Below are positions 28,004 to 41,500 of a DNA stretch of 64,000 nt, piece after piece. How positions within the stretch are numbered: position 1 is the stretch's first letter; every line of letters begins with the position of its first letter. The stretch is taken from positions 122,413 through 186,412 of the forward strand of contig JAFEUB010001538.1 in assembly GCA_024529925.1 (NCBI GenBank). The letters are read 5' to 3'. A program made the translations under genes and the position numbers. Under the pieces are notes generated by a model, which was not told the DNA's origin, ran no database searches, and saw only the letters and a program-made list of their open reading frames with translations. The DNA is from Ophthalmolycus amberensis (Eukaryota; Chordata; Actinopteri; Perciformes; Zoarcidae).

Positions 28004-31000
28004 CTGGCCTCTCATTACCATGTAACAGAGTCTGCCCTCTGTCCGTCTCTTCTGAAAGCTTCCCAGCAACAAATTATGTTTTGATAAAATGCTTGCGCAA
28101 AATACAATTTTCCTTTTACTTTCAGTGTCTTGTTGCATGATGCAAAGAGCCGAAAACAAAAAAGGGAAACTGCTAAAAAAAAAAGCTACATGTGAATGTT
28201 TTCACCATTACCTTGTTCAGATGGGGTTGTGGGTTTTGAAATGCCAGGCCAGTACATGTGATGAACAGAAATGATTTGATGATGCAACAAAAATGTCATG
28301 AGCCTAATCACCCACATTTTCCGTGCATTCTCCCACCAAGTCTCCTACAAATGTCCATGAACCTGTTTAGGCAACAACATCTATCTACAATGCCGCCACT
28401 GGTCAACATAGGTTGTAAAATCAAGCATGATTCTGCAACTTATGTACTAATTTGGGGGGGAAAAACATCTTGAAACTCAAGAATTGGAACCAATCACCTG
28501 CAAAGTAATAGTAATACCACTGATGGTGCCTCTAACCCAAGCAAATGCTTACGGAGCATTGTCAGACCAGAGTGCGGACATTTTGATATAATGACCGACT
28601 TTCCAAAGCTCACTCGTATCCGACATCGTCCGCATCTGGAGACACGACAAGGTCCAAACGGGGTGACAATGTCATGACCACATCGAGTGCAACTTCCTGA
28701 GTTGCCTCTGTTGCATATTTCTACTGTATAAAGGCAGACAGACAGAGAGGAGAGAGGGAGAGGGAGAGGGAGAGAGAGAGCAAGAAGGGAGGAAAGACTA
28801 TAGATGGTGAAGAAGGAAAGGAAAGGGGGGAGAAGGGAGGACGGGAGGAGAAGACGGGGGAGTAAGTGGATGGCGGATGAGGAAGTCCGAGATGTCAACA
28901 AGGCTTAGTTGTGGTCAGATCAAGGGCTTGACTCGGGCCTTGGAGTCTGCCACCATGTCAAGTATGAGGCTGTGTGTTTCAGTACGATTGACGGAGTAAT
29001 GTATACATTCCAGAGAGATTAAAAACTCAAAAACTCAACTCATACAACTCTCTTCACACTGACATTATTACTGCTGGAATTGCTTTTCGGTCCGTTCTCC
29101 ACTCATCGACGCTCACAAAAGACAAACTCAAGCTGCTGGTCACTTGTTGCCATGGTGAGTGCGGACGGCCTCACTTTATTCTGCTTTGTTCACTGTAGCC
29201 TGAACGGGTTATCCGGAGCATGACGACAGAATATGTGCGTGCTCGGCCTCAGCTGCAGTCACATACAGTCTGAGATATCTGGGTCATGCTGTGTGTGTGA
29301 GTGTGTGTGGTGTGTGTGTCCTTGGTTTTGTTGACTTGGGCAGCATGTCGAGGCGTGGGGCCCTTTTTAATCAGCATGTGCTTGTGTTGAAAATGTCCCT
29401 CTCCATTGTCCCATGCAGCTATATAAACCAGCTGTATTACAGCACTATTACCACCATGCTGCGATATCAACAAGTGGACTGTACTTCATCGTGTGTGTGG
29501 TCGTGTGCTCCTCTGTTGGCAAGTTAGCCTCAGAGATACGTCCCTCATGACAGTTACGAAAGTATTTCTTTTTAAATTGATTGTCCTTTGAAATCATAGA
29601 GGTGCTTATGATCCATGACTTTGATTTATGCAAAGCCAGGGCGATGTTCAGGGAGGGAGGGGTCTTCCACTCATTCATATGTCCGTTCTGTTGGCCTTTG
29701 TACAAAGAGAAATACAACAAAGTTCTCAAAACAGAATATATAAAGTCATTTTTACAGCATTTTCTACTGGCATGTCACACCCCAAAAAATACGAGAATGT
29801 CCAGCAGACATATTTCCACTCAATATTTCTTCCTATGGTGCTTTAACCAATCTTTTCCCAGTTATGTTACCTGAGTTGTTATACCTGTATAATCCAGCTA
29901 CGGTGTTATGATTACAGTTATATATTTCAGTGTTTTCTAATCCTCTCTCTTTCATCCAGGGATCCATTCAGCAGCTGGTGATAAAAGATGATCCCAGAGC
30001 AGCTGAGGAGCAGTGTGAAGACGATGATCCTTATGTGAGGAGCACACACACACAAACACGGTAGAGGTGGCTGACACGCAGGAGCTCACTATGTGGGTTA
30101 AAAACGGGCAGTTTCTTCTGGTGATAGTTAACATTCTGTACAAATATCAGACACATCATTCAACAGCACCCTCTAGTGGTCAAAGGACTTCACTGAACAA
30201 GAAAACCGAAATCGAGGCCGCAGTCGATAAGTCCCTTTTGTTTTGGAAGGTTCCTGAGTGACATGACCCGGAAGTATCTTAAGTGGTCACCATGATGAGA
30301 GCTGTTGGAATTCTCTAAGTGCTAAGGAAAGGTGCTTCAATGCTTCCTTTCTTAGCTCCCTTAGCCTAGGAAACACTGGACCTTCCTTTACCAAAGGAAA
30401 GAAGATAATGCCGCCCCACAATTCCTTGCGGCGGCAACATTTAAAGTGACGACACCGCTCGGCCGTCCATGAAAACAAAGAATATGCTTATCTTACACAG
30501 GTTTCACAATTATACTCACGCAGTCATGAACTAATGGGATTCATGTTGATGAATATGAATAGACAGTGACAACCATTTCATTTGATCTGTATTTATTTAC
30601 TTTGAACATGTAACAAATAAAAAACAAAAACAAGAATATGAATTAAAATGAACAGTAAATATAGCACATTGTCAATAACAAAAAGCATCAGTAAAAAAAA
30701 AAAAAAGAAGCTAGGCCCATGATAGATTATTAAACTGTTAAAAAGCAAAATATTATATAACGGTTGAATCTACATTATTGCAGGAAATATAGAGTTTAAA
30801 CAGTTTGGTGAATATTGCGCAGGTGAATTGTCCGTTTCTACTGAAGCAGTGTTGATTGTTAAGTGTAACAGCAGCAGTAAGGAAGGAGCTCCGGTTTCTC
30901 TCCTTCACACACCACCAGTGAAGCTCTTTATAAAGCCTGCATGCAACAGAAGGATAGATTTCATGGGCTCATGTTTTAGTTGCGCTTTGTGTAGTCCTTC

Positions 31001-31764
31001 GTTGTAGTTTCGCCATCATGATCACACTCACGTAGCTGAGTGAAAGTGTCGACGGAGTCTCTAAACACCACGGTTGTCTTTTCCTAACTCCTCATGACTC
31101 TCCTTCACAATTTTCCTTAACCCGATAAAGTTTTCCATAGAGGTCAAGGAAAAATGGTTAGGAATTAAACTTTAGCTGCATTATGATAACGTTTTTCTGA
31201 AAATGTAATGTTTTCAGTTGAATGTCCTTTCCTTCTCTCATTATTTCATTCATTCTTTCGTTTGTATAACTGGCAAAACGTGTTTGACTGCATCATCATT
31301 GGTTGAGATCTTCTTCTTTTTTGTTGCTATAAGCTTGTTTTTCATAAACCGACACATAATGTGATGTTTGTCAAAGGCCTCGGGATACACCAGTGGAGAT
31401 GATGCTCTGGATGACAGAGAAACAGAAACAGAGGAGGAGATGATGAAGAACACACATGAGAGAAAACATGGCACAGCACAGGTAAGCTGGCTGGATGAAG
31501 TGCTGGGAACACGTACCTTTGGTTGGTTACATCATTACATCGAATGGAAACATACGAGATGCCTTCCACGTACGTCATATCTTTTGAATGTTTGGGACTT
31601 ACGTGAGTGTAAAACAATGTACTACAGGTACAACTGCAAGAAGAAGTTGTGGTTTCTTGAGATGCTCGAAGCACCCACAGGCTGCAGGAAAGGCAAAATG
31701 CAGTAATGCCAGTTGCCAAAATATGCTGATCATTGAAAATTTGCATTTAGTCTGTTTGTGTGAA

Positions 31765-31833
<69 letters not shown>

Positions 31834-34800
31834 GTGTGTGTGTGTGTCATGTTGTGGCGTCTGCTGTGTGTGACGCACTACCCCACTTCTTATCATCAGG
31901 ACCCTAAAACATCACTCCTCCGTATTTGTGTGAATGTGTGTGTGTGTGTGTGTGTTTCTTCTTTGTTCCGGTACCAACTTTTCTCCCTCGGCCGAGGAAG
32001 TCAGCCTGACCCAAAACATCCCATAATCAGCATTGCCTTTGAAGCTTCAAAGGAAACAGTCCTTCAGAAGCTGAATGACTGTTACCAGATGCATCAGTCT
32101 CGCTAGATGTCCGCAGACCTCCATCAGCAAGCAGTGCCGACTAATCGTTCATTTCAGTTCCACTTGTACTGAATGTGCTCCTCGACTAATGTGGTTCAAC
32201 AATGTCTAACTGTGAGAGTGTGCACGCTGCAGGGGAGAATCATTTTTGATGTGGGTGGGCTCTTGAGTATACTGGTCTTCTTGGTTTCCCTGAGGAGGAA
32301 GACAGCGTTCCAGTAAGAGCTCCGCCAACTGAGGCTCCGGAGGTGGAGCTTGATGAGTACTCCGGTCACCAGACCCCAACAGAGGCCAATGAAGAAATGC
32401 TGATCAGAGGTCAGCAATAACCTTGATGACGAATGTACAAACACACTGTCAGTTTCTGGAGCATTTGATATTTTTGAGTCAGAATTTGTTCTTCGAGGTC
32501 AACATCAATGCAAAGAATAATTTCCAATGCTATCATTAGCCGCCTCAACTGGGTCAAAGCGGAGAGAAGCAGGCGTTTGATCCCAGGACTAGCGTGACAG
32601 ACGTGGGCTGGGGAGATGAAAGAGTAGCACTTTGTCCTCCTTCTTAACCCTTTTTGAGGACGGCACGTTACAGCTCCAATGCACTGCTACTAACTGTACT
32701 ATGGTATGAAAATGAATGTTCATGTGTGAGTGAGGCCAAACCTGGAAAAGAGAGCATACTTGTTCAGTGAATCTGTAGGACTATATACTGTGTATACTTA
32801 GTCCTGTTTGATAGGAGCAGATGAGAAAATGTGTTAAGGCAGCAACAGTTGCAGAAGAAAAAATTGTGTCGATAAACAGTAAATATAATGTAAAGAACAA
32901 CATATACACTTTTTCAGCTTGGCTCTATGATTGTGACCAAAAGCGTTTATTCATCAGTCTGTGCTCGCTGCTGCTGCAGCGCACACATGTCCGCGTCATG
33001 CTTGACAAGTGGCTAGTTACAGTACGGCCCGTGTTGATGATGTCACATGCTGTGCACAGGGCCGCACCAGGAGGAGGAGCCGGGGGAGAGGTCAGGAGAT
33101 GTGAGTTCAGATATGGACTTTCTCACCAATCTTTCAACTTTCTTGCATTGTTGTCAATGCTGTTTTAAAACCTCATGAGATATTTGCTGCACAAAAGCAT
33201 TTTTATTTATTTATTACAGTCTTTGATCTTTTACACATGCAAATTTTATTTTAATTGAATGTCCAGGGTCATATCAGACATGGAATCAAAGGGAGAGCGT
33301 GGACAGCCCGGATCCAGAGGCCTACCTGGCCCACCCGGTCGCCCAGGTTCCAGCCCTCTACCTGGGCAAGCCTCAGCCTGGTCCAAGAGGGACACAAGGA
33401 CCACCGGGAACCCCTGGATCCCCAGGACTGTCAGGGAGAGACGTACAGCGGGTGTGTGTGTGTGTGTGTGTATGCAAACAAGATAGAGGCGTAGTTCTTA
33501 AGATTCAGTACTGATCCTAAATCCCCCCCCCCCCCTCTCTCTTTCTCTCTTCACAGGGAAGCAAGGGTGATACAGGAGATCCAGTAAGTAATGTATCTCT
33601 TCTTCTGTCTTATTTGCTATGCTTTACATATCACATGCAATAACTCAAATGTGTTTTTCCATCCAGGGTCAGGGAGGATCTCAGGGATTCCCAGGTCTAG
33701 ATGGAGAAGCTGGAACTAAAGGAGATAAGGTAGAGCTCACATGTTGCATAACTTATTACAAGTAGACTCCTAATTCAAAATCACTTCAATCGTATGTCAC
33801 CAAATGCACTGTAAAAGACCGACTCTTGCATTCCCTCTCTACAGGGAGACACAGGAGTTGGTCTGCCTGGTCCTCCTGGCCTCCCTGGGACTCCTGGACC
33901 CCCCAGATCACGCAGTGTACCTGTGAGTGTCACCGTTCATGGTTTTACTTGTGATCAAATAACATGCACTATTATCATCCTGCATTTTTCAAAGATGAAA
34001 TCGACATGTAGTAAATGTAGACGAGAGTTAAGCCTCGTGTGCAACCTGAGTGGAAGTAAAATGTGTGTAGCATCATCAGCATGTGTCGGCCTGTGTGTTT
34101 ATATGTTACAGTACGGAGCGGATGCCCTGGGTTCTGGGTTTGAAGACCTGGACAGCGAAACTGATCTCATCGGGGTAAGAAAAAGGGCAGCAGAGGATCG
34201 ACGGGATAGTCGGAGTTCGGCTTGATTTGAACAGTGGAAATAATCCAAGATTCTATTTCCACCAGGGTCACCCTGGTCCACCGGGGCCTCCGGGACCTCC
34301 TGGTCCCCCGGGACCCCTGTCATCATCTGACACAGCTGAAGGCCTCTCTCCAGGGCATGCTGGACCACCCGGTGCCCCCGGCAGAGACGGGCTCCCAGGC
34401 AAACCTGGAATACCGGTAAATTACCCGGATGAAAGACCTACAACATTCAACTTTCACTTCATTTTGTTACAGACAAACTTAGGACCTGCAGACTGGTGGG
34501 TCTGTCTTCATTGCAAATAATTAGCTTTGCAACGGCCCCGAGGTATTGTCAGCACAGTGTTGGCTGTAAATATCTTCAGTCTCTCTGTTCTGAGCTTCTA
34601 TCAGGTGCCACAAACAGTGAATTGACTCCAGCTCAGAGACTTCCATGCTATGAAGCTGAGCGGTGTTATGATTACAATTTAAATACAGACTGAAGACAAG
34701 GAAATGCCATTGAAGCATAAAGAAAAGCTGTGCTCTCAATGTTGTATGTTAAGATTTGCTATCTTTTACATCATATATATGTGAACACGTTGCCTTTACC

Positions 34801-35474
34801 TTTTACTTGGGGTGTTGCTGTATTCCTGTCTGTATTTTCATCGTGTATTGTCCGTCGTTCTTCTTCTCCACCTTCCCCTCCAATTCAAATTCACCTTCAG
34901 TTTGTTTCTTCTCAAATCATATTGTAGTGATCAATATTTGTGTGTGTCATGTCCGTCTTTCATTCTCCCTCTACCTCTGTTCCCGTCACGCCTTCTGTAT
35001 TCTCACCCTCCATTTCTTCTCCTCCACCAAATCTTTATTCTTCATTCTTCTTCTTCTTCTCCCTCTGCTCCACTCCTCCCATCTCCTCCTCCTCTTCTCC
35101 ACTCTATTTCAGATGTTTGATGGGGATTGGTTTAGTGGTTCTGGGCCCGGTGGTTCAGGTTTGAGCTCGGGGCTCTCCTATGACCTCGGCTCTGGTTTCA
35201 GCTCCGGGTTCAGTCCCGAAATCAGCTTTGCCTCTGGTTCTGGACTTGACTTTGGGTCTGCTTGGGGTTCGGGCGAGGTATATTTTCCAGCAAACAATAA
35301 AAGGCAGCGTTACAGTCAAACGCCTGAGTATTGAGGAAGCAACACTCTGAGACAACAATCTGTATTATAATGTGTCTAAAACTCTAGCTCACTTCCTAAT
35401 ACTCAGGATAATGGCTGTACATTATCTCCAACCATGTTGTCTTATTTTCTGGCTGGCTGCCACAGCTGGTTTTC

Positions 35475-35516
<42 letters not shown>

Positions 35517-38500
35517 ACTGCTTTCTTTGCCCCTTAATAATCCCCCTGGCAGCCACTGTTGATGCTTACGCACTGAATGAGCTGCTTTGTCAAGAATAAG
35601 CTTTGGTTCACTTACTTCCAGTTCAAACGTTGTCATTGCCAAATGACACATTTCAGCGTTAAGCTCGACTTTTCATGGCGAATGAACTGAAGAGAACTGA
35701 ACTCAAACTTTGCTGCGTAACCTCGGCTTGAGCTGCCACTTTGCTTTTTTTTTCATACGACATGGTAAAGGAAGGAATCTGCCTTTTTTAGGATGTTTTT
35801 TAGTTTTCTCTTTGTGCACATTGCTATATATATATTGGCTGTTTTCAGTTTTCAAGGTACACTGATGTGCTCAGATTTCACTCAAAACCTAAAACCGAGT
35901 TAGTACATTTTATCACTCAAACTTAATTTTTTACGGATACTTTGCTTAATTAAAAAAAATAATCCTAGAACAGCCCTTTGTCACTTTGTCACAGCACATA
36001 AAGCTGTTAGTGTCCCTCTTTTTTACCAAACTGATGGTCGAATACAGAAGAGAGGTCGTAGGTCACCCCAAATCACTAACGTTTATCCTGCGTTCACATG
36101 GAATCAGGCATACGGCAAACCAGATTTCAGAGAATACAGCAAACGGTAGAAGGCATTGTCATCCAAACATTACTACTCCAGTGGTTGGGTATAATTGAGA
36201 CATTTTAGTCGCCAGTAATCTAATCAGCCATGCCTTAGCAGTCAATAAGTCAGTGTGCCTTTGAATTTAGTGTTTGACTGAAAACGTCTGAGGCCTCTGG
36301 TACATTATGTTGTCATTTTTGTACAACAAAATGTACGGAGAGATTGTTGTACTTTGGTCCGATGCTGCTTCGTCACAGGAATAACTTCTACTTTCCTGTT
36401 AGGTGGTGAGAAAACAGACGGAAACATCATCCGTGCCTTTACGTTTGCTGACTCCACTGCGTCATGTTACAGGAGCTGAACAGGAGATAATCTTAACTTT
36501 AATCTGTTCAAATAAAACGAGTACATGACATTGGAGTTGGTCTTATGAGACTGTGACTCGGAACTATTTAACAATCGTTCAACACTACAGTGCGAGCATT
36601 ATGTATCAAGGTTGACGATCTTATAGTGACTCAGACAAATGTTGGCACGGACGATCTTATCACTTAAGGAAACTGATTCATGACTGTAGACTGACATGCT
36701 TTCACCTTTTGGAATGGCTAAAGGGTCAATGCACAGCTAAGCATTACATTTTTGCTATGTCAGCATATTTTCGGTGACTCATCTATTTGTCTGCCTCTAC
36801 TCGTGTCTGTCTGTGTTTGTGTGTCCAGGGTCCAGCAGGAAGAGGTGGGGATCCAGGTCTACCAGGAGCTGGGGGAGAGAAGGTATGATCCCTGGTGGTT
36901 TGAGCTCAGTGGACGATATTAAAGTGACGTAGTCGTAGTCATCCCCTTGTTTGCCTGTTGTGATACTTCTTTCTTTATAACTTCTGAATAACCTAAGGGT
37001 AGCCAAAGGACATCTGGACCAAAGGTAATATACAACTCAACATAGAATAAGCCAAAATAAATCTGCTGCCCACCATGTGCTCGTGTGCGTTTCTATTTCA
37101 TCACCAAAACAAACATGTTTGAGGGACAAATCGCTGTTAACCAGGCAGCTTTTTCTTTTGATCTCTGCAGGGTGAATATGGGTCTGGAGGTACAGCAGGG
37201 TCTCCAGGGCCACCGGGGCCAAGTGGTCCACAAGGGAAGAGAGGTCCATCAGGTCCCTCGGGACCCCCTGGCCCTCCAGGAACCAAATTCTTTGTAGAGG
37301 TGAGCCGATTTAGATCTACGCACACATATCACTGCTGTTTTTCCAAATGTATTGTAGTTAATAAGGATGTCAGTTCACTGTGTAACACCAGACTGTGTTT
37401 TTGTTTGCAGGATTTGGAGGGATCTGGGAAGACGGACATGCTGATTGGAGCTGGAGTCAGAGGCCCACAGGTCAGTGCGAGTGTGTGTGTGTTTGTATAT
37501 AGAGTGTGTACATTGTTTCATATACACTAAGTGGTTTTTTTCTTCCTTTTTCTAGGGTTCCCCCGGCATACCTGGCTCGCAGGGTACCAAGGTAATATAT
37601 TTATGAAAATCTGTTCAATGTAAGCATTAAAAAGGAGCTAGTATTCTATTTTTAACAGCTAGTAATACTTAATGTATGATTCCTCTGTGGTTTATTGCTC
37701 TGTATGGCTCAGTAGTTGAAAATGCTCCCTCATGTCTTCTGTAGGGTGAGGATGGAGCCACAGGTGCTCCAGGGCTCTCTGTCAAGGTAAGATGATTCTT
37801 AGATGGCACTGGCAATGGAAATAGTGCTATTTCCTCAGACTTTTTATGGTTTTAGTGTGCCGATACTTTAACAGTGAGTCGTACCCTTGAGATGTATTTC
37901 ATATCATTTCTGAATTAAGTACATAGTAGTTGGATTTAAACCTCACTAAGAAATGAACTACATACAGTATCTTAAACATGTGACAGTGAAATCCCTTAAG
38001 CTCTGTGCAACCTTTGCGTTACCTCTGTCCATGCTGTGTGTGATTGTAGGGTGAGCCAGGGGACCCGGGACCTGAGGGTCTTCAAGGGCCTGCTGCACTA
38101 CCAGGTGCTCGGGTAAGTAGATTCAAATAAACTGAAGTAGAAATGTCACGGGGGATAAACCCAGAGTTAGAATGACTATGGTTTAATCATTGATTAATCA
38201 TGAGTTTAATCAGTGGTTGTGGCACCTACAAAAGAGTGTTGTTTTTTTCATTTGTAATGAACAATGTAGGGGATTATGATGTCAAATTGTGTAATTACGT
38301 AAATGTTACAAATCCAAATAATGCTCTAACGTTTGTCTAACGTTTTGGAAAATAAGCTTGTTTCGCTGTCTTTCCAGCAAGACATGGGTCTAATTTCTGT
38401 GCATTCAGATAAGATGTCCAGGACGTGTTTAGCATTAAGTTAGCATGAAAACTAGAAACAGAAGTAAACCGCTAGCCTCCCCGAAATGTGCACCAGGAAA

Positions 38501-41500
38501 GTCTATTAAAGTGGATGTGACTACTTTGTACAGGGTTTAATGTTAATGTTAGCTGTTGACATTCAGTAGTAGTGTGTATGAAGGCAAATCACTGTCAAAA
38601 TCCGAGAGCGCAAATTAGATCAACGCGCGCGCAAATCAAACAGCTGTTTGAATCGCGTTTTTACGCGAGCGAAATTCCCTCTCGCGCGAGCGAAAGTCGC
38701 TCGCGAAACTTTAACCTTGTTTTTCTTTTTGACAGTAAGTGGGCGGACCCAGTCTCCATTGTATCTCTACGTCTACGTCTGCGTCAGAGTGATATCCGGT
38801 CTATCCAAAGACGAGGACTGTAACCAATTAGATGTAGAGATTAAATGGAGACTGGGTCCGCCCACTTACTGTCAAAAAGAAAAACTACTCGCGAGCGAGC
38901 AGGTTAAAGTTTCTTACGCGAGAGTGAATTTTGCTCGCCTGAATTTTGCTCGCGAGAGAGTGAATTTTGCTCGCGGAGTGATGTAAAAGCGCTCGTCAAA
39001 GTAAAATACGCGCGGATTTTGACAGTGATTTGCCTTCATAAGTGTGTGTCTGCTTGTCAAACCACAGGGGAAAGCAAGGACTTAAATGAGTGTGATGAAT
39101 AATTACTACTCATGCTGAACAGTACACTAGCTTAGTTATCACATTTGTCATTAGAATCCGGAACATGCTAACACCCACATACCCAAAACGTCTTGAATGT
39201 AGCAAGGAATTTAGCTGAAGTGCTAGTAGTAGGTAATTAACTAGCTTGTTGGGAGCTAATCATTAGGTTCTTGTTTGGTAGGTAACTCATACACCTGAAC
39301 TGCTCACAAAGAATATATCAGTTCCAGTCTGAGTGGTATAATGTGTCAAATCACCCTTAAGCATATGGTTTCTAGATGATGGTTAACAACACATAAATAA
39401 CTTTCTATTTCCCTTCCCTCTACAAACAGGGGACCAAAGGAGAAAAGGGCAATCAAGGACCAAAGGTAGGGTTGCCATAATATGTGGATATTGAGTAATA
39501 CCTATGCTGTCTGCACAGTTTGTTCCACCTTTTTTGATGCTGTATGAAGCTCGATGTTTAGAAGCTGTGATTTATAGCTTTACCCTACAACACCAAACAG
39601 CAGACGGACACAGCTCGCCACTGGTGAACATAGTGGAGGTTTTAGCAGCTGAAAAGCCAGATATTTCCATCAGGAGTTGGTAGAGACCAAAGATTGCCAG
39701 GTGGCCAGTATTGAACTCCAAATGAATGATGCAAATGAATGCAACAGTTTGTTAACAACTTCTCCGCATCTGTTCGCTGCTCCCAAGTGGCCAAACAATC
39801 TGTTATTGTAGATTTATTTAAACTTCCCTGTTGGTTGTGTCATCACGTTCGTATTCCTGTTTGCTGCTGCCTTCTAGATGATCTACCATTTCATTCACAT
39901 TTTAATTTCAATTAAAGACTTTCTGTTTTGTGTCCTGAAGGGTGATTGTGGTGTTGATGGACTCAGTATCCCAGGACAACCTGGTCTTCCTGGACCCCCT
40001 GGACCTGTCATTAATCTGTCGGATGTATGTGTGCCCTCCCTATTTAGTGAATCGTGCAAATCTCTAAATATACACTGCTGAAAGTGGCCACATTTACACA
40101 TTGCCTATTACGTCTGCAGCTGCTGCTCAATGTGACAGATGGGATCTTCAACCTCACAGAGATCAGTGGACCACCGGGCCCCCGGGTGCGTAGCACTAAG
40201 CTGTTAATGACAGTGTCTCTTAAGATAAAGACAACAGCTGATAATAAGGACGGAAGAAATGTGATGAATATATTACCACCACTCACATCTGTGACATCAA
40301 CAGGAACAGAAATATGCATCCGATACAGGGACATAGATCATCTATGATAGATGTGAACTACTAACGCAAGGAGCCAATACTTTACTACAGCGCGATGCAT
40401 GTTTTATGTACTTCGGCTGCAGCTATGGGTGATGATGGGGTGTATGAGCATGTCGTTCTTTGGCTTCGTCAGAGAAAGAGATCATTAACTCAGCACTACT
40501 GCTTTAGCTGGCATCTGTGTTTTTGTTTTTGTCTGCACATGCATGCATGCTTATGTGTCGATGTGTTTGTGTTGTCGGCGTGTTGCAGGGCCCTGAAGGC
40601 TTGCCTGGCAGAGCTGGATTTCCTGTAAGAGCATTTCGTAACACTTCTTCCTGCTGAGCATTGCATCACCTGTTGACTTTGTTGCTAAAATCTGAATGTC
40701 TACATCAGTATTTTTGCAGTTCATGAGCCAAAATGAAACAATAATTTGAAAGCAATGTAACATTTTTATTTTTATTTTTTTCGAATTTTGCTTTTGCTGT
40801 CTTTGGGCTAAACAGGGTAGGTATGGTTTTGCCTCAGATGGTGGTTTTTCATTTTAGGTACTTATCCCTTCATAAATCCAAGACCTATGATTTTCTTTCT
40901 TTTTTATACAGTATATATCAACTCTAGAATTTACAAAGCTCCACTGCCTCACTTTTAAGTTGCTATTACCCTCACTGAACCTCCCAACTCACTCATTACC
41001 CTTGAATCACTCCTCAGGGCCCCAGGGGACCAAAGGGAGACATAGGCCCTGCAGGTATCCAGGGACCAGAAGGGTTCAAGGTGAGAACTGGACAGAATGT
41101 GGATTATAACAAACATGTAACAATTGACACAAGGAGCCCCCAGTATATATGCAGGAAAATATAAATGAATATATAAATGTTGCTTTCTTTGCGCTAACAG
41201 GGTGAGAAGGGAGAGCCGGGGGTGACTATTGCTGCTGACGGATCCCTCTTATCAGCGCCAAAGGGCCCCCAGGGGCCCAAAGGCTTCAAGGTACCAGACA
41301 AGTGACCCCTTACCTAGAGGAGAATTTGAAGAGTGGATGTCAATATTTCTTGCCAAGACTTCTGATGTTGATGCATCAGCAGTACAGCAAAGGTCTGGAC
41401 GTGTTGCTGTAATTCCTTCCAATTCCACAGCTCAATTTAAATAGTCTAAAGTACTGTTAGCCCTCCTGCCACGTAGAAGCTAGGGTAATAATTAACTGTT

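Noticed and set aside
27617..28159. Minus-strand ORF of 180 codons across exon 5
   Set aside because: It is antisense to a confirmed exon and runs through a (GT)n microsatellite.
31900..31921. Possible 22-nt exon between cag and gtattt in intron 7
   Set aside because: It would leave phase 1 while exon 8 needs phase 0, so it breaks the frame.
31588..32106. ORF of 172 codons including KETVLQKLNDCYQMHQ
   Set aside because: Most of it is a TG microsatellite; no splice sites connect it to col15a1 in a usable phase.
33091..33101. Strong gtgagt donor at 33102 as the end of exon 9
   Set aside because: With full-length exon 8 it puts exon 10 in a non-collagen frame; kept only as an alternative coupled to the short exon 8.
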